This document shows, in pieces, positions 50,094-60,021 of a stretch of 64,000 bases of DNA (positions are counted from its first letter, which is position 1; each line of letters begins with the position of its first letter). Below the pieces are notes generated by a model, which saw only the letters and a list, made by a program, of their open reading frames with translations, ran no database searches and had not been told where the DNA came from. This stretch comes from Ideonella sp. A 288 (GTDB lineage Bacteria > Pseudomonadota > Gammaproteobacteria > Burkholderiales > Burkholderiaceae_C): NCBI RefSeq assembly GCF_002198735.1, contig NZ_MWLO01000137.1, positions 1 to 64,000 on the forward strand. Reading direction: 5' to 3'. A program made the translations under genes and the position numbers.

Positions 50094-50497
50094 ACGACCG
50101 GGCGGATCGGCGCGGTGGTGTCCGGGCCGCCACGGCTGGGCTGCGGCGCCGGGGCTTCACGCTGGTGGAGGTGCTGGTGGCGCTGACCATCGTGGCCGTC
50201 TCGCTGGGCGCCGGCCTCAAGGCCGCTGCGGCGCTGACCGACAACGCCGGGCGCATGCGCGACGTGACGGCGGCGACCTGGTGCGCCGACAACGCCTTGG
50301 CCGACCTGCGGCTGGGCAAGCAGTTTCCGGGCACCGGGGAAGCGGAGTTCCAGTGCCAGCAACTTGGGCGTGACTACGCCGGCAAGCTCATCACCAAGGG
50401 CACGCCGAACCCGAACTTCCGCCGTGTCGACGCGGTGATCCTCGACGACGGCGGGCACGTGATCCTGACGCTGTCGACGATCGTCGGGCGCTTCTAG
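50090..50497 (+). CDS. gspI: Type II secretion minor pseudopilin GspI
   Basis: 135 residues. Prepilin site RG|FTLVEVLVALTIVAVSLGAG with Glu +5 after an Arg-rich leader, followed by the GspI domain (TAATWCADNALADLRLG). The GTG start overlaps the gspH stop (GTGA). GspI, GspJ and GspK form the tip of the pseudopilus. Confidence 0.93.
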   Translation: MNDRADRRGGVRAATAGLRRRGFTLVEVLVALTIVAVSLGAGLKAAAALTDNAGRMRDVTAATWCADNALADLRLGKQFPGTGEAEFQCQQLGRDYAGKLITKGTPNPNFRRVDAVILDDGGHVILTLSTIVGRF

Positions 50498-50498
50498 C

Positions 50499-51110
50499 AT
50501 GCGGCGGGCGCACGGATTCACGCTCGTCGAGGTGCTGGTGGCCCTGCTCATCATGGCGCTGATGGCCGTGATGGGCTGGCGCGGCATCGACAGCATGGCC
50601 AATGCGCGCATCGTCAGCCTGGCGACCTCCGAACGCAGCCTGCTGCTCGGCGCCGTGATCGGGCAGTGGGAACAAGACCTGCAGGCCGTGCAGGACAGCA
50701 TCGCGGTGCCGGGCCTGGCGTTCGACGGTGCCAGCCTTCGCCTGACCCGCCGCACCGAAGGTGGCCTGCAACTGGTGGTGTGGTCGGTGCGCGAAGGCGT
50801 GTGGCAGCGCTGGACCACACCGGCGATGACCAAGGCCGGCGAGTTGCAGGAGGCCTGGATGCGAAGCCAGCAGTTGCAGGGCAACGAGCCCCAGCAACTG
50901 CGCGTGCTCGATGGCGTGCAGGGCTGGCAGCTCTACTACTACCGTGAAAACGGCTGGAGCAACGCGCAATCGACCGGCACGGTGGTCACGCCGCCGGCCG
51001 GCAGCGCCTCGGCGCCGCCGCGCGAACTGCTGCCCTCCGGCGTGCGGATGGTGATGGAGCTGCCCGAGGGCACGCTCACCCGCGATGTGCTGATGCGGGG
51101 GCCGGGATGA
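50499..51110 (+). CDS. gspJ: Type II secretion minor pseudopilin GspJ
   Basis: 203 residues. Very short leader: MRRAHG|FTLVEVLVALLIMALMAV. The family marker GWRGIDSMANAR is present, as are WEQDLQAVQDSIAVPG and the C-terminal WQLYYYRENGWSN. It starts one base after the gspI stop. Confidence 0.94.
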   Translation: MRRAHGFTLVEVLVALLIMALMAVMGWRGIDSMANARIVSLATSERSLLLGAVIGQWEQDLQAVQDSIAVPGLAFDGASLRLTRRTEGGLQLVVWSVREGVWQRWTTPAMTKAGELQEAWMRSQQLQGNEPQQLRVLDGVQGWQLYYYRENGWSNAQSTGTVVTPPAGSASAPPRELLPSGVRMVMELPEGTLTRDVLMRGPG

Positions 51111-52081
51111 GGACATCGCCAACCACGCGCGGGCGCAGTCCCCTCTCCCGCCCGCGGCACCGCCAGCGAGGGGCCGCGATCCTGGTGGCGATGGTCCTGC
51201 TCACTGTCGTGGCCACGATGTCGGCCGGCATGGTGTGGCAGCAGTGGCGCGGCATCCAGGTCGAGGTGGCCGAACGCAGCCGCAGCCAGTCGGCCTGGAT
51301 CCTGATGGGGGCACTCGACTGGGCGCGGCTCATCCTGCGCGAGCACCGCCGCGAATTCACCAGCCTCGAAGACACCTGGGCCCAGCCGCTGGCCGAGGCG
51401 CGGCTGTCGACCTTCCTGGCGGCCGACAAGGACAACAACGCCGAGGGCGGCCCGGAGGCCTTCCTGTCCGGGCTCATCACCGATGCGCAGACGCGTTACA
51501 ACCTGCGCAACCTGGTGGCCGATGGCAAGCCGGTCGAGAAGGAAGTCGAGGTGCTCAAGCGCCTGTGCGAGGTCGGCGGCCTGTCGCCCGGCCTCGCGCC
51601 CACCCTGGCCCAGTCGCTGGCCGTGGCCTGGAGCGGCACCGATCCGAAGATGGCCCTGGGGCCGGGGCGCCTGGACGACCTGGCCTGGATTCCCCTGACG
51701 GCCGACCAGATCCAGCGCTTGCGGCCGCTGGTGTGGATCAGCCCCGGCCAGGGCACCAGCAAGGTCAACCTGAACACCGCGTCGCGGGAGGTACTGGCTG
51801 CCGTGATCGAGGGCATCGACCTCGGCACCGCGGACCGCCTGGTCCAGACGCGCAAGAGCAAGCCCTTCGAGAAAGTGGACGATGCGCGGGCCCACCTGCC
51901 GCCGAACGCGGGGCTCGACGGGGTGACCGTGAAATCCGAGTACTTCGAGGTGCGTGGCCGACTTCGGCTCGAGGACCGTGTGCTCGAGGAGGTGTCGGTG
52001 GTGCACAAGCGCAATGCCGGCGAGGTGGCCGTCGAACAGCGACAACGCGTTTCCACGGTACTTTCTACCGGTGGCGGCTGA
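51107..52081 (+). CDS. gspK: Type II secretion minor pseudopilin GspK
   Basis: 324 residues. The prepilin site RG|AAILVAMVLLTVVATM lacks the +5 Glu, as is normal for GspK at the pseudopilus tip. The large globular domain contains ITDAQTRYNLRNLVADGK and a helix-hairpin-helix-like region SKVNLNTASREVLAAVIEGI. The ATG overlaps gspJ (ATGA). Confidence 0.94.
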   Translation: MRTSPTTRGRSPLSRPRHRQRGAAILVAMVLLTVVATMSAGMVWQQWRGIQVEVAERSRSQSAWILMGALDWARLILREHRREFTSLEDTWAQPLAEARLSTFLAADKDNNAEGGPEAFLSGLITDAQTRYNLRNLVADGKPVEKEVEVLKRLCEVGGLSPGLAPTLAQSLAVAWSGTDPKMALGPGRLDDLAWIPLTADQIQRLRPLVWISPGQGTSKVNLNTASREVLAAVIEGIDLGTADRLVQTRKSKPFEKVDDARAHLPPNAGLDGVTVKSEYFEVRGRLRLEDRVLEEVSVVHKRNAGEVAVEQRQRVSTVLSTGGG

Positions 52082-52147
52082 AACCCGGCACAGCCTGTTT
52101 GCCACAATGCACGCTTCGCCACCGACTCCGCCGCCGACCGACTTCCC

Positions 52148-53380
52148 ATGAGCATGCTCGTGATCCTGCTGCCGCCGCACGCCCGCGTCGGCCACGAGGC
52201 GCCCGAGCCAGGTGCGCTGGCCCATGTGCTCAGCAACGACGGGATGGCGGTGGCCAGCAGTGGCCGGGCCGACCCGGCCCAGTTGCCGCGCGCCGACACC
52301 GTGGTGGCGGTGCTGCCGGCCGGCGACGTGGCCTGGCACCGTGTCGACGTGCCACGGGCGCCGGCTGCGCGCATGCGTCTGGCACTGAGCGGCGTGCTCG
52401 AAGAGCAGTTGCTCGACGAACCGGACGACGTGCACCTGGCGCTGGCCCCCGATGCCAAGCCGGGGCAGGCCGGGTGGGTCGGCGCCACGCAACGCCCGCC
52501 CCTGGCCGCGGCACTGTCCCGCCTGACCGCCGCAGGCATCGTCGTCGACCGCGTCGTGCCCTCGTGCGCACCGAGCGAACTGGCCCAGGGCCACTTCTTC
52601 ACCGGCAACGACGCCGACCACGCGGGTGCCGACGACCTGTGGTTGGCCTGGAGCGATGTGCAGGGCGCCATCTGCCTGCGCACCTCGGGTGACCTGGCCA
52701 AGTCCTTGCTGCCCGGCTGGTCGGCACAGTCGCCGCAGTGGACGGCCACGCCCGCCGCCGCGGCCGCCGCCGAGCGATGGCTCGGCAGCCCCGTGGTGGT
52801 GCAGTCGGACGCCGAACATGCGCTGGCGGCCGCGCGGTCGGGCTGGAACCTGCGGCAGTTCGACCTGGCCCTGCAAACCCGCGGCCTGCGGGCCGTGCGG
52901 ACGGCGGCCCGCCAGGTGCTGGGGCCGTCGTGGCGCCCGGTGCGCTGGGGACTGGCCGCGTTGCTGGGCGTGCAGTTGATCGGCGTCAACGCCTGGGCCT
53001 GGCAACAGCAGCGTGCCATCGACGCCAGGCGCGGCGCGGTCACTGAACTGCTGCGCACCGCCCACCCCCAGGTGCGCGCGGTGCTGGACGCGCCCGTGCA
53101 GATGCAGCGCGAAACCGACCTGCTGCGCGCCGCTGCGGGCCAGGTGGGCGACACCGATCTCGAAACGCTGCTGTCCTTGGCCGCCGCGGCCTGGCCCGAG
53201 GGCCGGCCGCCGGTGGAGCAGCTGAAGTTCGAGCCGGGCCGCCTGACGCTGCCCGCCACCGGCTGGGCCCCCGAGCAGTTGCAGCAACTGCGCACCCGCA
53301 TCGCGGCGGCCGGCGGTCAGCTCGACAGCACCGAAGCCGAGCTGATCATCAGCCGCGGCGGACGCAAGGCCACACCATGA
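52148..53380 (+). CDS. gspL: Type II secretion inner-membrane protein GspL
   Basis: 410 residues. A cytoplasmic actin-like N-terminal part that recruits GspE (GVLEEQLLDEPDDVHLALAP), one transmembrane helix at about 275-295 (GLAALLGVQLIGVNAWAW), and a ferredoxin-like periplasmic domain at the C terminus (QLKFEPGRLTLPATGW). It begins 66 bp after gspK. The sequence is weakly conserved, but the position and architecture are characteristic. Confidence 0.9.
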   Translation: MSMLVILLPPHARVGHEAPEPGALAHVLSNDGMAVASSGRADPAQLPRADTVVAVLPAGDVAWHRVDVPRAPAARMRLALSGVLEEQLLDEPDDVHLALAPDAKPGQAGWVGATQRPPLAAALSRLTAAGIVVDRVVPSCAPSELAQGHFFTGNDADHAGADDLWLAWSDVQGAICLRTSGDLAKSLLPGWSAQSPQWTATPAAAAAAERWLGSPVVVQSDAEHALAAARSGWNLRQFDLALQTRGLRAVRTAARQVLGPSWRPVRWGLAALLGVQLIGVNAWAWQQQRAIDARRGAVTELLRTAHPQVRAVLDAPVQMQRETDLLRAAAGQVGDTDLETLLSLAAAAWPEGRPPVEQLKFEPGRLTLPATGWAPEQLQQLRTRIAAAGGQLDSTEAELIISRGGRKATP

Positions 53381-53862
53381 CCGCCTGGCGAAAGGCACTG
53401 GCACAGCACTACCAGTCGCTGGCCGAACGCGAACGCACCGCGGTCGCCGTCGGAGCCGTGCTGCTGGCGCTGGCCCTGGTGTGGTGGGTGGGCCTGGCGC
53501 CGGCAGTGCGCACCTTGAAGGCCGCACCCGCCCAGATCGAGGCGCTCGATGTCCAGTTGCTCGAGATGCAGCGGCTGGCCACCGAGGCCAAGGCCCTGCG
53601 TGCCACGCCCGCCGTGCCACTGGCCCAGGCCCAGACGGCGCTGACCGCATCGGCCCAGCGGCTGGGCGACAAGGTGCGCCCCAACGTGCAGGGTGAGCGT
53701 GCCGTGGTCGAGCTGATGGGCATCGACGGCGAGTCGCTGTCCGGATGGCTGGGCGAGTTGCGCGCCAATGCGCGGGCGCGCGTGGTCGAGGCCCAGCTGA
53801 CCCGGTCGCCACAAGGCACCTACACCGGCCGGTTGACATTGGCCCTGGGGGGGCGCCCATGA
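53377..53862 (+). CDS. gspM: Type II secretion inner-membrane protein GspM
   Basis: 161 residues: short cytoplasmic N terminus, transmembrane helix at about 22-42 (TAVAVGAVLLALALVWWVGL), then a small periplasmic domain. It pairs with GspL. The ATG overlaps the gspL stop (ATGA). Confidence 0.9.
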   Translation: MTAWRKALAQHYQSLAERERTAVAVGAVLLALALVWWVGLAPAVRTLKAAPAQIEALDVQLLEMQRLATEAKALRATPAVPLAQAQTALTASAQRLGDKVRPNVQGERAVVELMGIDGESLSGWLGELRANARARVVEAQLTRSPQGTYTGRLTLALGGRP

Positions 53863-54698
53863 CACGGCGGCGCACTGCGGCCGTGCCGGATCGGGCCTGG
53901 GCCCGCAACCAGCGGGCCGGCCGGCGCTGGGCGATCTGGGGTGCGCTGCTCGGCACGGCCATCGGCGCCGTCGCCTTCGCGCCTGCCGCCTGGCTGGCAG
54001 ACAACCTGCACCGCGCCAGCGGCGAACGCCTGCTGCTGGCCGACGCCAGGGGCAGTGTCTGGTCCGGCAATGCCGTGGCCGTGCTGCAAGGCGGCCCGGG
54101 CAGCCGCGATGCCTCGGCACTGCCCGGGCGGCTGCACTGGCGCCTGTCACCCACCTGGAGCGGCCTGCGGCTCACGTTGCGCCAGGCCTGCTGCCTGTTC
54201 GCGCCGTTGCGCATCGAGCTGCGGCCCGGCTGGTCCGGCATGACCTTGCGGGTGCCGGCCCGACCCGAGGGCATCGGCCAGTGGCCGGCGCGATGGCTCG
54301 AAGGCCTGGGCACGCCCTGGAACACGCTGCAGCTCGGCGGCATGATGCAACTCTCGAGCACCGGCTTCACGGTGCAGACGGTGCAGGGCCGCACGCGCTT
54401 CGACGGCGCGTTGGACCTGAGCCTGATCGGCGCATCGTCGCGCCTGTCGTCGATCCAGCCGCTGGGCAGCTACCGCCTCAGCGTGCGCAGCGACTCGGCC
54501 GGGGCCGACAGTGCCACCCTCGGCCTGAGCACGCTCGATGGTGCCCTGCGCCTGAACGGCTCGGGCCAATGGTCCGGCGCGCGATTGCGCTTCCGTGGCG
54601 AAGCCCGCGCCGCCGAGGGCCAGGACGCGGGCCTGGCCAACCTGCTCAACATCATCGGGCGACGCCAAGGTGCGTTGTCCGTCCTCTCGATCGGATGA
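53859..54698 (+). CDS. gspN: Type II secretion protein GspN
   Basis: 279 residues. An N-terminal membrane anchor ([20 protein letters not shown]) is followed by a beta-rich periplasmic domain with [20 protein letters not shown] and [15 protein letters not shown], typical of GspN, an optional component present in only some type II systems. The ATG overlaps gspM by 4 bp. Confidence 0.88.
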   Translation: MTRRRTAAVPDRAWARNQRAGRRWAIWGALLGTAIGAVAFAPAAWLADNLHRASGERLLLADARGSVWSGNAVAVLQGGPGSRDASALPGRLHWRLSPTWSGLRLTLRQACCLFAPLRIELRPGWSGMTLRVPARPEGIGQWPARWLEGLGTPWNTLQLGGMMQLSSTGFTVQTVQGRTRFDGALDLSLIGASSRLSSIQPLGSYRLSVRSDSAGADSATLGLSTLDGALRLNGSGQWSGARLRFRGEARAAEGQDAGLANLLNIIGRRQGALSVLSIG

Positions 54699-56911
54699 CC
54701 CCCATGACCCCGCGACTGCCGCCCGACCGTCCGGCCCCTTCCCGCCGAACGCCTTCGCGCCTGCGTGCCCTCGTCCTGGCCTGCATGGCCACAGGCTCGG
54801 TGCTGCCGTCCACCGCGCAGGTGGCCGCCGACAAGCCTGCTGCCCGCACGTCAACGCCGTCCATGTCGTCGGCACCGGTGACGCTGAACTTCGTCAATGC
54901 CGACATCGAGGCGGTCACACGCGCGATCTCGGCGATGATCAACCGGCAGATCATGGTCGACCCGCGCGTCAAGGGCAGCATGACCGTCTACAGCGAGCGC
55001 GCGATGCCGCCTCGCGAGGCCTACCAGAACTACCTGTCCGCGCTGCGCGGCATGGGCTTCTCGGTGGTCGACAGCGCAGGCCTGCTGAAGGTGGTGCCCG
55101 AGGCCGACGCCAAGCTGCAGACCGGCGTGGTGTCGGTGGGCCCGGTCGATCAGCGCGCCGATCTGGTGATCACGCAGATCTTCCGCCTCAGCCACGAGAA
55201 CCCGAACAACCTGGTCGCGGTGCTGCGGCCCCTGATCAGCCCCAACAACACGATCAACGCCAACCCAGGCAACGGCTCGCTGGTGATCACCGACTACGCG
55301 GACAACCTGGCCCGGATCGCGAAGATCATCGCGGCACTCGACCAACCGGCGTCCACCGACATCGAGGTCATCCCGCTCAAGCATGCGGTGGCGGCCGATC
55401 TGGCCACGCTGGTGCAGCGCCTGGGCGAGGGGGGCGCGGGCGGAGTGGCAGCGCTGGTGCCGGGCGGCGGCGCCGGCTCGGCCACGGTGATGGTCGACAC
55501 GCGCAGCAACGCACTGATCATCCGGGCCCAGAACCCGGCCAGGCTGGCGGCCATGCGCGCGCTGATCCAGCGACTCGACCAGCCAGGCGCTGCTGGCCCG
55601 GCGGGCAGCATCCATGTGGTGGCGCTCAAGAACGCCGACGCCGCGCGGCTGGCCACCGTGCTGCGCGCGGCCTTCGCCGCCGGATCGTCCGGCGGTGGAT
55701 CCGGGTTGTCCGGCTCGACGGCCACCGGCGGCGGCTCGCTGGGTGGTTCGCCCGCCGCACCCACCAGCCAGTCGAGCCCCTCGAACACCGGGGCCGGCAG
55801 TTCGGCGGCCACGACGCCGGTGGCTGCATCGGCCCAGCCATCGACCGGCGGCTTCATCCAGGCCGATGCGGCGACCAATTCGCTGATCATCTCGGCCCCG
55901 GAGCCCCTTTACCTGCAGATACGCGCCGTGATCGACCGGCTCGACGAGCGCCGCGCCCAGGTCTACATCGAGAGCATGATCGTCGAGGTGTCCGGGGACG
56001 ACACGGCCGAACTGGGCTTCCAGTGGCTCGGCGCGCTGGGCAGCGAAGGCCGTGCCGTGCAGAACCTGCCGTCGACCAAGTCGCCGGGCATCATCAGCAT
56101 CAACAGCGGTCTGGCGTCGAACAACCTGACGCTGGGCGAAGGCCTGAACCTCGGCCTGCTGCGCACCGTCAACGGGGTGGCGTCGTTGTCGGCGATCCTG
56201 CGCATGCTGCAGACGAAGGGCAACACCAACGTCGTGTCCACGCCCAACATGATCACGCTGGACAACGAGGAGGCCAAGATCGTCGTCGGCGAGAACGTGC
56301 CCTTCATCACCGGCCAGTTCACCAGCACCGGCACGTCGACCAACAACCCGTTCCAGACCATCGAGCGCAAGGACGTCGGCATCACGCTGCGCATCCGCCC
56401 GCAGATCGGCGAAGGCGGCGCGATCCGCATGCAGATCTACCAGGAGCAGTCCAGCGTCAAGGACACCACGGCGGCGGGTACCAGCAATGCCGGGCCCTCC
56501 ACCACCAAGCGCTCGATCGAGGGCACGGTCACCGTCGACGACGGTCAGGTGCTCGCGCTGGGCGGCCTGATCGAAGACAACTACTCCACCACCACCAGCA
56601 AGGTGCCGCTGCTCGGCGACCTGCCTTGGGTGGGCGCACTGTTCCGCAACGAATCGCGCACACGCAAGCGCACCAACCTGATGGTGTTCCTGCGTCCCGT
56701 GGTGCTGCGAGACACGGCGAGCACGCAAAAGCTGTCCCTCGACCGATACGACCTGATGCGCGGCCAGCAGAAGGACGCGCAGCCCAACACGTCGGTGCTG
56801 CTGCCCATCAACGAGGCCCCGGTGCTGCCGCCGATGCGCGAGCCGGCTGCACCGTCATCCCCGCCGCCACTGTCGCCCGCTCCCCCCCCGACGCCGTCGC
56901 CCGGCAACTGA
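54695..56911 (+). CDS. gspD: Type II secretion secretin GspD
   Basis: Outer-membrane secretin, 738 residues. An N-terminal signal region ([20 protein letters not shown]), the N0 domain ([20 protein letters not shown]), three N1-N3 repeats ([57 protein letters not shown]), a Ser/Gly-rich loop at about 330-380, then the secretin core ([30 protein letters not shown]). The Pro-rich C terminus replaces an S-domain. The start overlaps gspN (ATGA); a second Met at codon 4 is possible. Confidence 0.96.
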   Translation: MTPMTPRLPPDRPAPSRRTPSRLRALVLACMATGSVLPSTAQVAADKPAARTSTPSMSSAPVTLNFVNADIEAVTRAISAMINRQIMVDPRVKGSMTVYSERAMPPREAYQNYLSALRGMGFSVVDSAGLLKVVPEADAKLQTGVVSVGPVDQRADLVITQIFRLSHENPNNLVAVLRPLISPNNTINANPGNGSLVITDYADNLARIAKIIAALDQPASTDIEVIPLKHAVAADLATLVQRLGEGGAGGVAALVPGGGAGSATVMVDTRSNALIIRAQNPARLAAMRALIQRLDQPGAAGPAGSIHVVALKNADAARLATVLRAAFAAGSSGGGSGLSGSTATGGGSLGGSPAAPTSQSSPSNTGAGSSAATTPVAASAQPSTGGFIQADAATNSLIISAPEPLYLQIRAVIDRLDERRAQVYIESMIVEVSGDDTAELGFQWLGALGSEGRAVQNLPSTKSPGIISINSGLASNNLTLGEGLNLGLLRTVNGVASLSAILRMLQTKGNTNVVSTPNMITLDNEEAKIVVGENVPFITGQFTSTGTSTNNPFQTIERKDVGITLRIRPQIGEGGAIRMQIYQEQSSVKDTTAAGTSNAGPSTTKRSIEGTVTVDDGQVLALGGLIEDNYSTTTSKVPLLGDLPWVGALFRNESRTRKRTNLMVFLRPVVLRDTASTQKLSLDRYDLMRGQQKDAQPNTSVLLPINEAPVLPPMREPAAPSSPPPLSPAPPPTPSPGN

Positions 56912-56913
56912 CG

Positions 56914-58332
56914 ATGGCCCGACACCCGCTGCCTTACGCCTTCGCCAAGGCGAACCACCTGCTGCTCGAGGACGACGGCCGCGAGACGGTGCTGTGGGCC
57001 GCCGAGACGGCGCCCGCTGGCGCGGTGGCCGAGGTGGTGCGGCGCCACGACGTGGCCCGCTTCGAGCGCGAGGTGGCGGCCACGCTCGACCAGCGCATTT
57101 CCGCGGCCTACGCCGGCGCCGAATCGAGCGCGGCCACCGTGGTCGGCGAGGTGGAGAGCGCGGTCGACCTGTCGCGCCTGCTGCAGGACCTGCCGGCGGT
57201 CGAAGACCTGCTGGAAGCCGCCGACGACGCGCCGATCATCCGAATGCTCAATGCGCTGCTGACGCAGGCCGCCAAGGACGGCGCCAGCGACATCCATATT
57301 GAGCCCTACGAGCGCAGTTCCAGCGTGCGCTTCCGCGTCGACGGCACGCTGCGCGAGGTGGTGCAGCCCAACCGCGCGCTGCACGCGGCGCTGATCTCGC
57401 GACTGAAGATCATGGCCGAGCTCGACATCGCCGAGAAGCGCCTGCCGCAGGACGGCCGCATCTCGCTGCGCATTGGCGGCCGCGCCATCGACGTGCGCGT
57501 GTCCACCCTGCCCTCGGCGCACGGCGAGCGCGCGGTGCTGCGCCTGCTGGACAAGGCCGAATCGAAGTTCACGCTCGAAGGCCTGGGCATGAGCGGCGAC
57601 GTGCTGTCGGCCTTCGACCGCCTGGTGCACCAGCCGCACGGCATCGTGCTGGTGACCGGGCCCACCGGCTCGGGCAAGACGACCACGCTGTACGCGTCGC
57701 TGGGCCGCATCGACACCGCCGGCACCAACATCCTCACGGTCGAGGACCCGGTGGAATACGAACTGCCCGGCATCGGCCAGACGCAGGTCAACGCCAAGAT
57801 CGACCTCACCTTCGCCAAGGCCCTGCGCGCCATCCTGCGGCAGGACCCGGACGTGATCATGATCGGCGAGATCCGCGACTTCGAGACCGCGCAGATCGCC
57901 ATCCAGGCCTCGCTCACCGGCCACCTGGTGCTGGCCACGGTGCACACCAACGACGCGCCGTCCACGGTGACCCGGCTCATCGACATGGGCGTCGAGCCCT
58001 TCCTGCTCAGTTCCAGCCTGCTCGGCGTGCTGGCGCAGCGCCTGGTGCGCAAGCTGTGCGGCCGCTGCAAGCGCCTGGACGGCGACGAACGCTGGCACCC
58101 GGTGGGCTGCCCCGAGTGCAGCCACACCGGCTACAAGGGCCGCACCGGCGTGTACGAGCTGATGGTCGCCGACGACGCGGTGCGCGCACTGATCCACGGC
58201 CAGGCGGCCGAGAGCGCCATCCACGAGGCCGCGCGCGGCAGTGGCCTGCGCTCGATGCGCGAGGACGGCGACCGGCTGGTGACCTCCGGCGTGACCTCGC
58301 TCGAAGAGATTCTGCGCGTCACCCGAGACTGA
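56914..58332 (+). CDS. gspE: Type II secretion ATPase GspE
   Basis: Cytoplasmic hexameric ATPase powering pseudopilus assembly, 472 residues. Walker A is GPTGSGKTT, the Asp box is [12 protein letters not shown], Walker B is [10 protein letters not shown], and the His box is [17 protein letters not shown]. The zinc-binding tetracysteine motif is CGRC-(15)-CPEC in the C-terminal part. Start ATG 56914 is 2 bp after the gspD stop. Confidence 0.96.
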   Translation: MARHPLPYAFAKANHLLLEDDGRETVLWAAETAPAGAVAEVVRRHDVARFEREVAATLDQRISAAYAGAESSAATVVGEVESAVDLSRLLQDLPAVEDLLEAADDAPIIRMLNALLTQAAKDGASDIHIEPYERSSSVRFRVDGTLREVVQPNRALHAALISRLKIMAELDIAEKRLPQDGRISLRIGGRAIDVRVSTLPSAHGERAVLRLLDKAESKFTLEGLGMSGDVLSAFDRLVHQPHGIVLVTGPTGSGKTTTLYASLGRIDTAGTNILTVEDPVEYELPGIGQTQVNAKIDLTFAKALRAILRQDPDVIMIGEIRDFETAQIAIQASLTGHLVLATVHTNDAPSTVTRLIDMGVEPFLLSSSLLGVLAQRLVRKLCGRCKRLDGDERWHPVGCPECSHTGYKGRTGVYELMVADDAVRALIHGQAAESAIHEAARGSGLRSMREDGDRLVTSGVTSLEEILRVTRD

Positions 58333-58344
58333 ACATCATGGTGA

Positions 58345-58386
58345 CCCCCACGCTCATCGCTTCGCTCACTCGCTGCCCCCTGGGGG
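58345..58386. repeat. Intergenic GC-rich repeat between gspE and gspF
   Basis: CCCCCA and CCCCCTGGGGG flank CGCTCATCGCTTCGCTCACT. Short intergenic elements of this build (CCCCCA, two CGCT-rich stretches, CCCCCTGGGGG) occur repeatedly in Burkholderiales genomes as far as I remember. It lies in the 100 bp gap separating gspE from gspF, the longest gap in this gsp run. Confidence 0.5.
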
Positions 58387-58433
58387 CGCCCAGCCGCCCG
58401 GGTGTCGGCCCGGACGGCGGCTGATCCATCCAC

Positions 58434-59648
58434 ATGCCGGCCTTCCACTTCGACGCGCTGGACGCCCAGGGCAAGCCGCGCAAGGGCATCCTCGAGGCTG
58501 AGAGCGCACGTGCGGCGCGCGCGCAGTTGCGCACGCAGGGGCTGGTGCCGCTCACCGTCGACGCGGTGGCGGCGGCGGTGCAGAAGGCCGGCAACTCACG
58601 CTGGGTGAGCCGCGTCTTCAACAGCACCACGCTGGCCGTCTGGACACGCCAGCTGGCCGGGCTGGTGGGTGCCGGCCTGCCGCTCGAGCGGGCGCTCACC
58701 GCGCTGGCCGACGAGGCCGAAGACCCGCGCCAGCGCGAGCTGGTCTCGCACCTGCGCGCCGAGGTCAACGCCGGCTCGCAGTTCGCCCGGGCGCTGGCGG
58801 CGGCGCCGCGCGAGTTCGACGAGGTGTACTGCGCCGTGGTCGCCGCCGGCGAGCAGAGCGGCGCACTCGGCGCCGTGCTCGAGCGTCTGGCCGACGACCT
58901 GGAAGAGCGCCAGGCGCTGAAGTCCAAGCTGATCGGCGCGGCGCTGTACCCGGCCATCGTGTCGCTGATCGCGCTGGTGATCGTGATCTTCCTGGTCACC
59001 TACGTCGTGCCCCAGGTGGCGAGCGTGTTCACCAGCAGCAAGCGGGCCCTGCCCTGGCTGACGACCGCCATGCTGGCCACCAGCGATTTCGTGCGCACGT
59101 GGGGCTGGCTGGCGCTGCTGATGGCCGCCGGCGGCGCGGTCGCGCTGTCGCTGGCCTTGCGCGGCGAGGCCTTCCGTCTGCGCTTCGACGCCGCCTTCCT
59201 GCGCCTGCCCCTGATCGGCCGGCTGGCGCGCGGCTACAACGCGGCGCGCTTCGCGGGCACGCTGTCGATGCTGGCCAACGCGGGCGTGCCGATCCTGAAG
59301 GCGCTGCAGGCCGCGGCCGAGACCCTGGCCAACCGCGCGATGCGGGCCGATGCGCTCGATGCCCTGGTGCAGGTGCGCGAAGGCGCGCCACTGGCCTCGG
59401 CCATGGCGGCCAAGAAGCGCTTCCCGGGCCTGCTGGCCATGTTCGCCCGTCTCGGAGAGCAGACCGGCCAGTTGCCGCAGATGCTCGACCGCGCCGCCCG
59501 CCAACTGGCCGGCGAGGTGCAGCGCCGCGCCATGGCCCTGGCCACGATCCTCGAGCCGCTGCTCATCGTGGCGATGGGCGGCGTGGTGATGGTCATCGTG
59601 CTGGCCGTGCTGCTGCCGATCATCCAGCTCAACACCTGGGTGAAGTGA
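58434..59648 (+). CDS. gspF: Type II secretion inner-membrane platform protein GspF
   Basis: 404 residues. Two copies of the GspF/PilC domain: the first around TRQLAGLVGAGLPLERALTA, the second around AGTLSMLANAGVPILKALQA, with three transmembrane regions (about 170-200, 220-240 and 370-398). It forms the assembly platform with GspE, GspL and GspM. The start MPAFHFDALDAQGKPRKG at 58434 is the standard family N terminus. Confidence 0.96.
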   Translation: MPAFHFDALDAQGKPRKGILEAESARAARAQLRTQGLVPLTVDAVAAAVQKAGNSRWVSRVFNSTTLAVWTRQLAGLVGAGLPLERALTALADEAEDPRQRELVSHLRAEVNAGSQFARALAAAPREFDEVYCAVVAAGEQSGALGAVLERLADDLEERQALKSKLIGAALYPAIVSLIALVIVIFLVTYVVPQVASVFTSSKRALPWLTTAMLATSDFVRTWGWLALLMAAGGAVALSLALRGEAFRLRFDAAFLRLPLIGRLARGYNAARFAGTLSMLANAGVPILKALQAAAETLANRAMRADALDALVQVREGAPLASAMAAKKRFPGLLAMFARLGEQTGQLPQMLDRAARQLAGEVQRRAMALATILEPLLIVAMGGVVMVIVLAVLLPIIQLNTWVK

Positions 59649-59679
59649 CGGCGGCCAGGCCGCAGGTCCGTCGGGCCCG

Positions 59680-59922
59680 TCAGGCCCGGGTGTCGAGCAC
59701 CGAGCCCACCATCTCGGTGCCGGCCTGGATGACCTTCAGGTTCGCCTCGAACCGATAGATGACCCAGCGCTGCTGGATCAGCCCCTGCGCCATCGCCGCC
59801 GCGGGATCCGCCGTGGCGAGGTTCAACGCCGCGGGACGGGGAGCGCGGGCGATCTGGCTGGAGGTGGCGGTCAGCGACGCCATGGCGGCGTGCAGTCCGG
59901 CGATGGAGTGGGCGGAGTTCAT
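59680..59922 (-). CDS. Small protein resembling the C-terminus of flagellar rod/hook proteins
   Basis: 80 residues. The C-terminal half, QRWVIYRFEANLKVIQAGTE followed by MVGSVLDTRA, resembles the C-terminal helix of flagellar rod and hook proteins, where EANLKVIQTADEMLGTLLDI is typical. The N-terminal MNSAHSIAGLHAAMASL resembles their N-terminal helix, so both ends are kept and the middle is gone. No other flagellar gene is in view. It could be a stand-alone rod-like protein or an orphan; ATG 59922 is the best start. Confidence 0.65.
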   Translation of the reverse strand: MNSAHSIAGLHAAMASLTATSSQIARAPRPAALNLATADPAAAMAQGLIQQRWVIYRFEANLKVIQAGTEMVGSVLDTRA

Positions 59923-60021
59923 GGCATCCAGACGGTGTATCGGCCACCCGCCGGCGAACTTGAGGCCCTGTTTCGTTCCGATGCTAAGCTTTCTGCCGTT
60001 TCCCGCTTTCTGGATGTGTTC

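Noticed and set aside
50939-54394. A 1151-codon open frame on the minus strand
   Set aside because: It is antisense to gspJ-K-L-M-N, which are securely identified; the product is low-complexity Arg/Gly/Ala.
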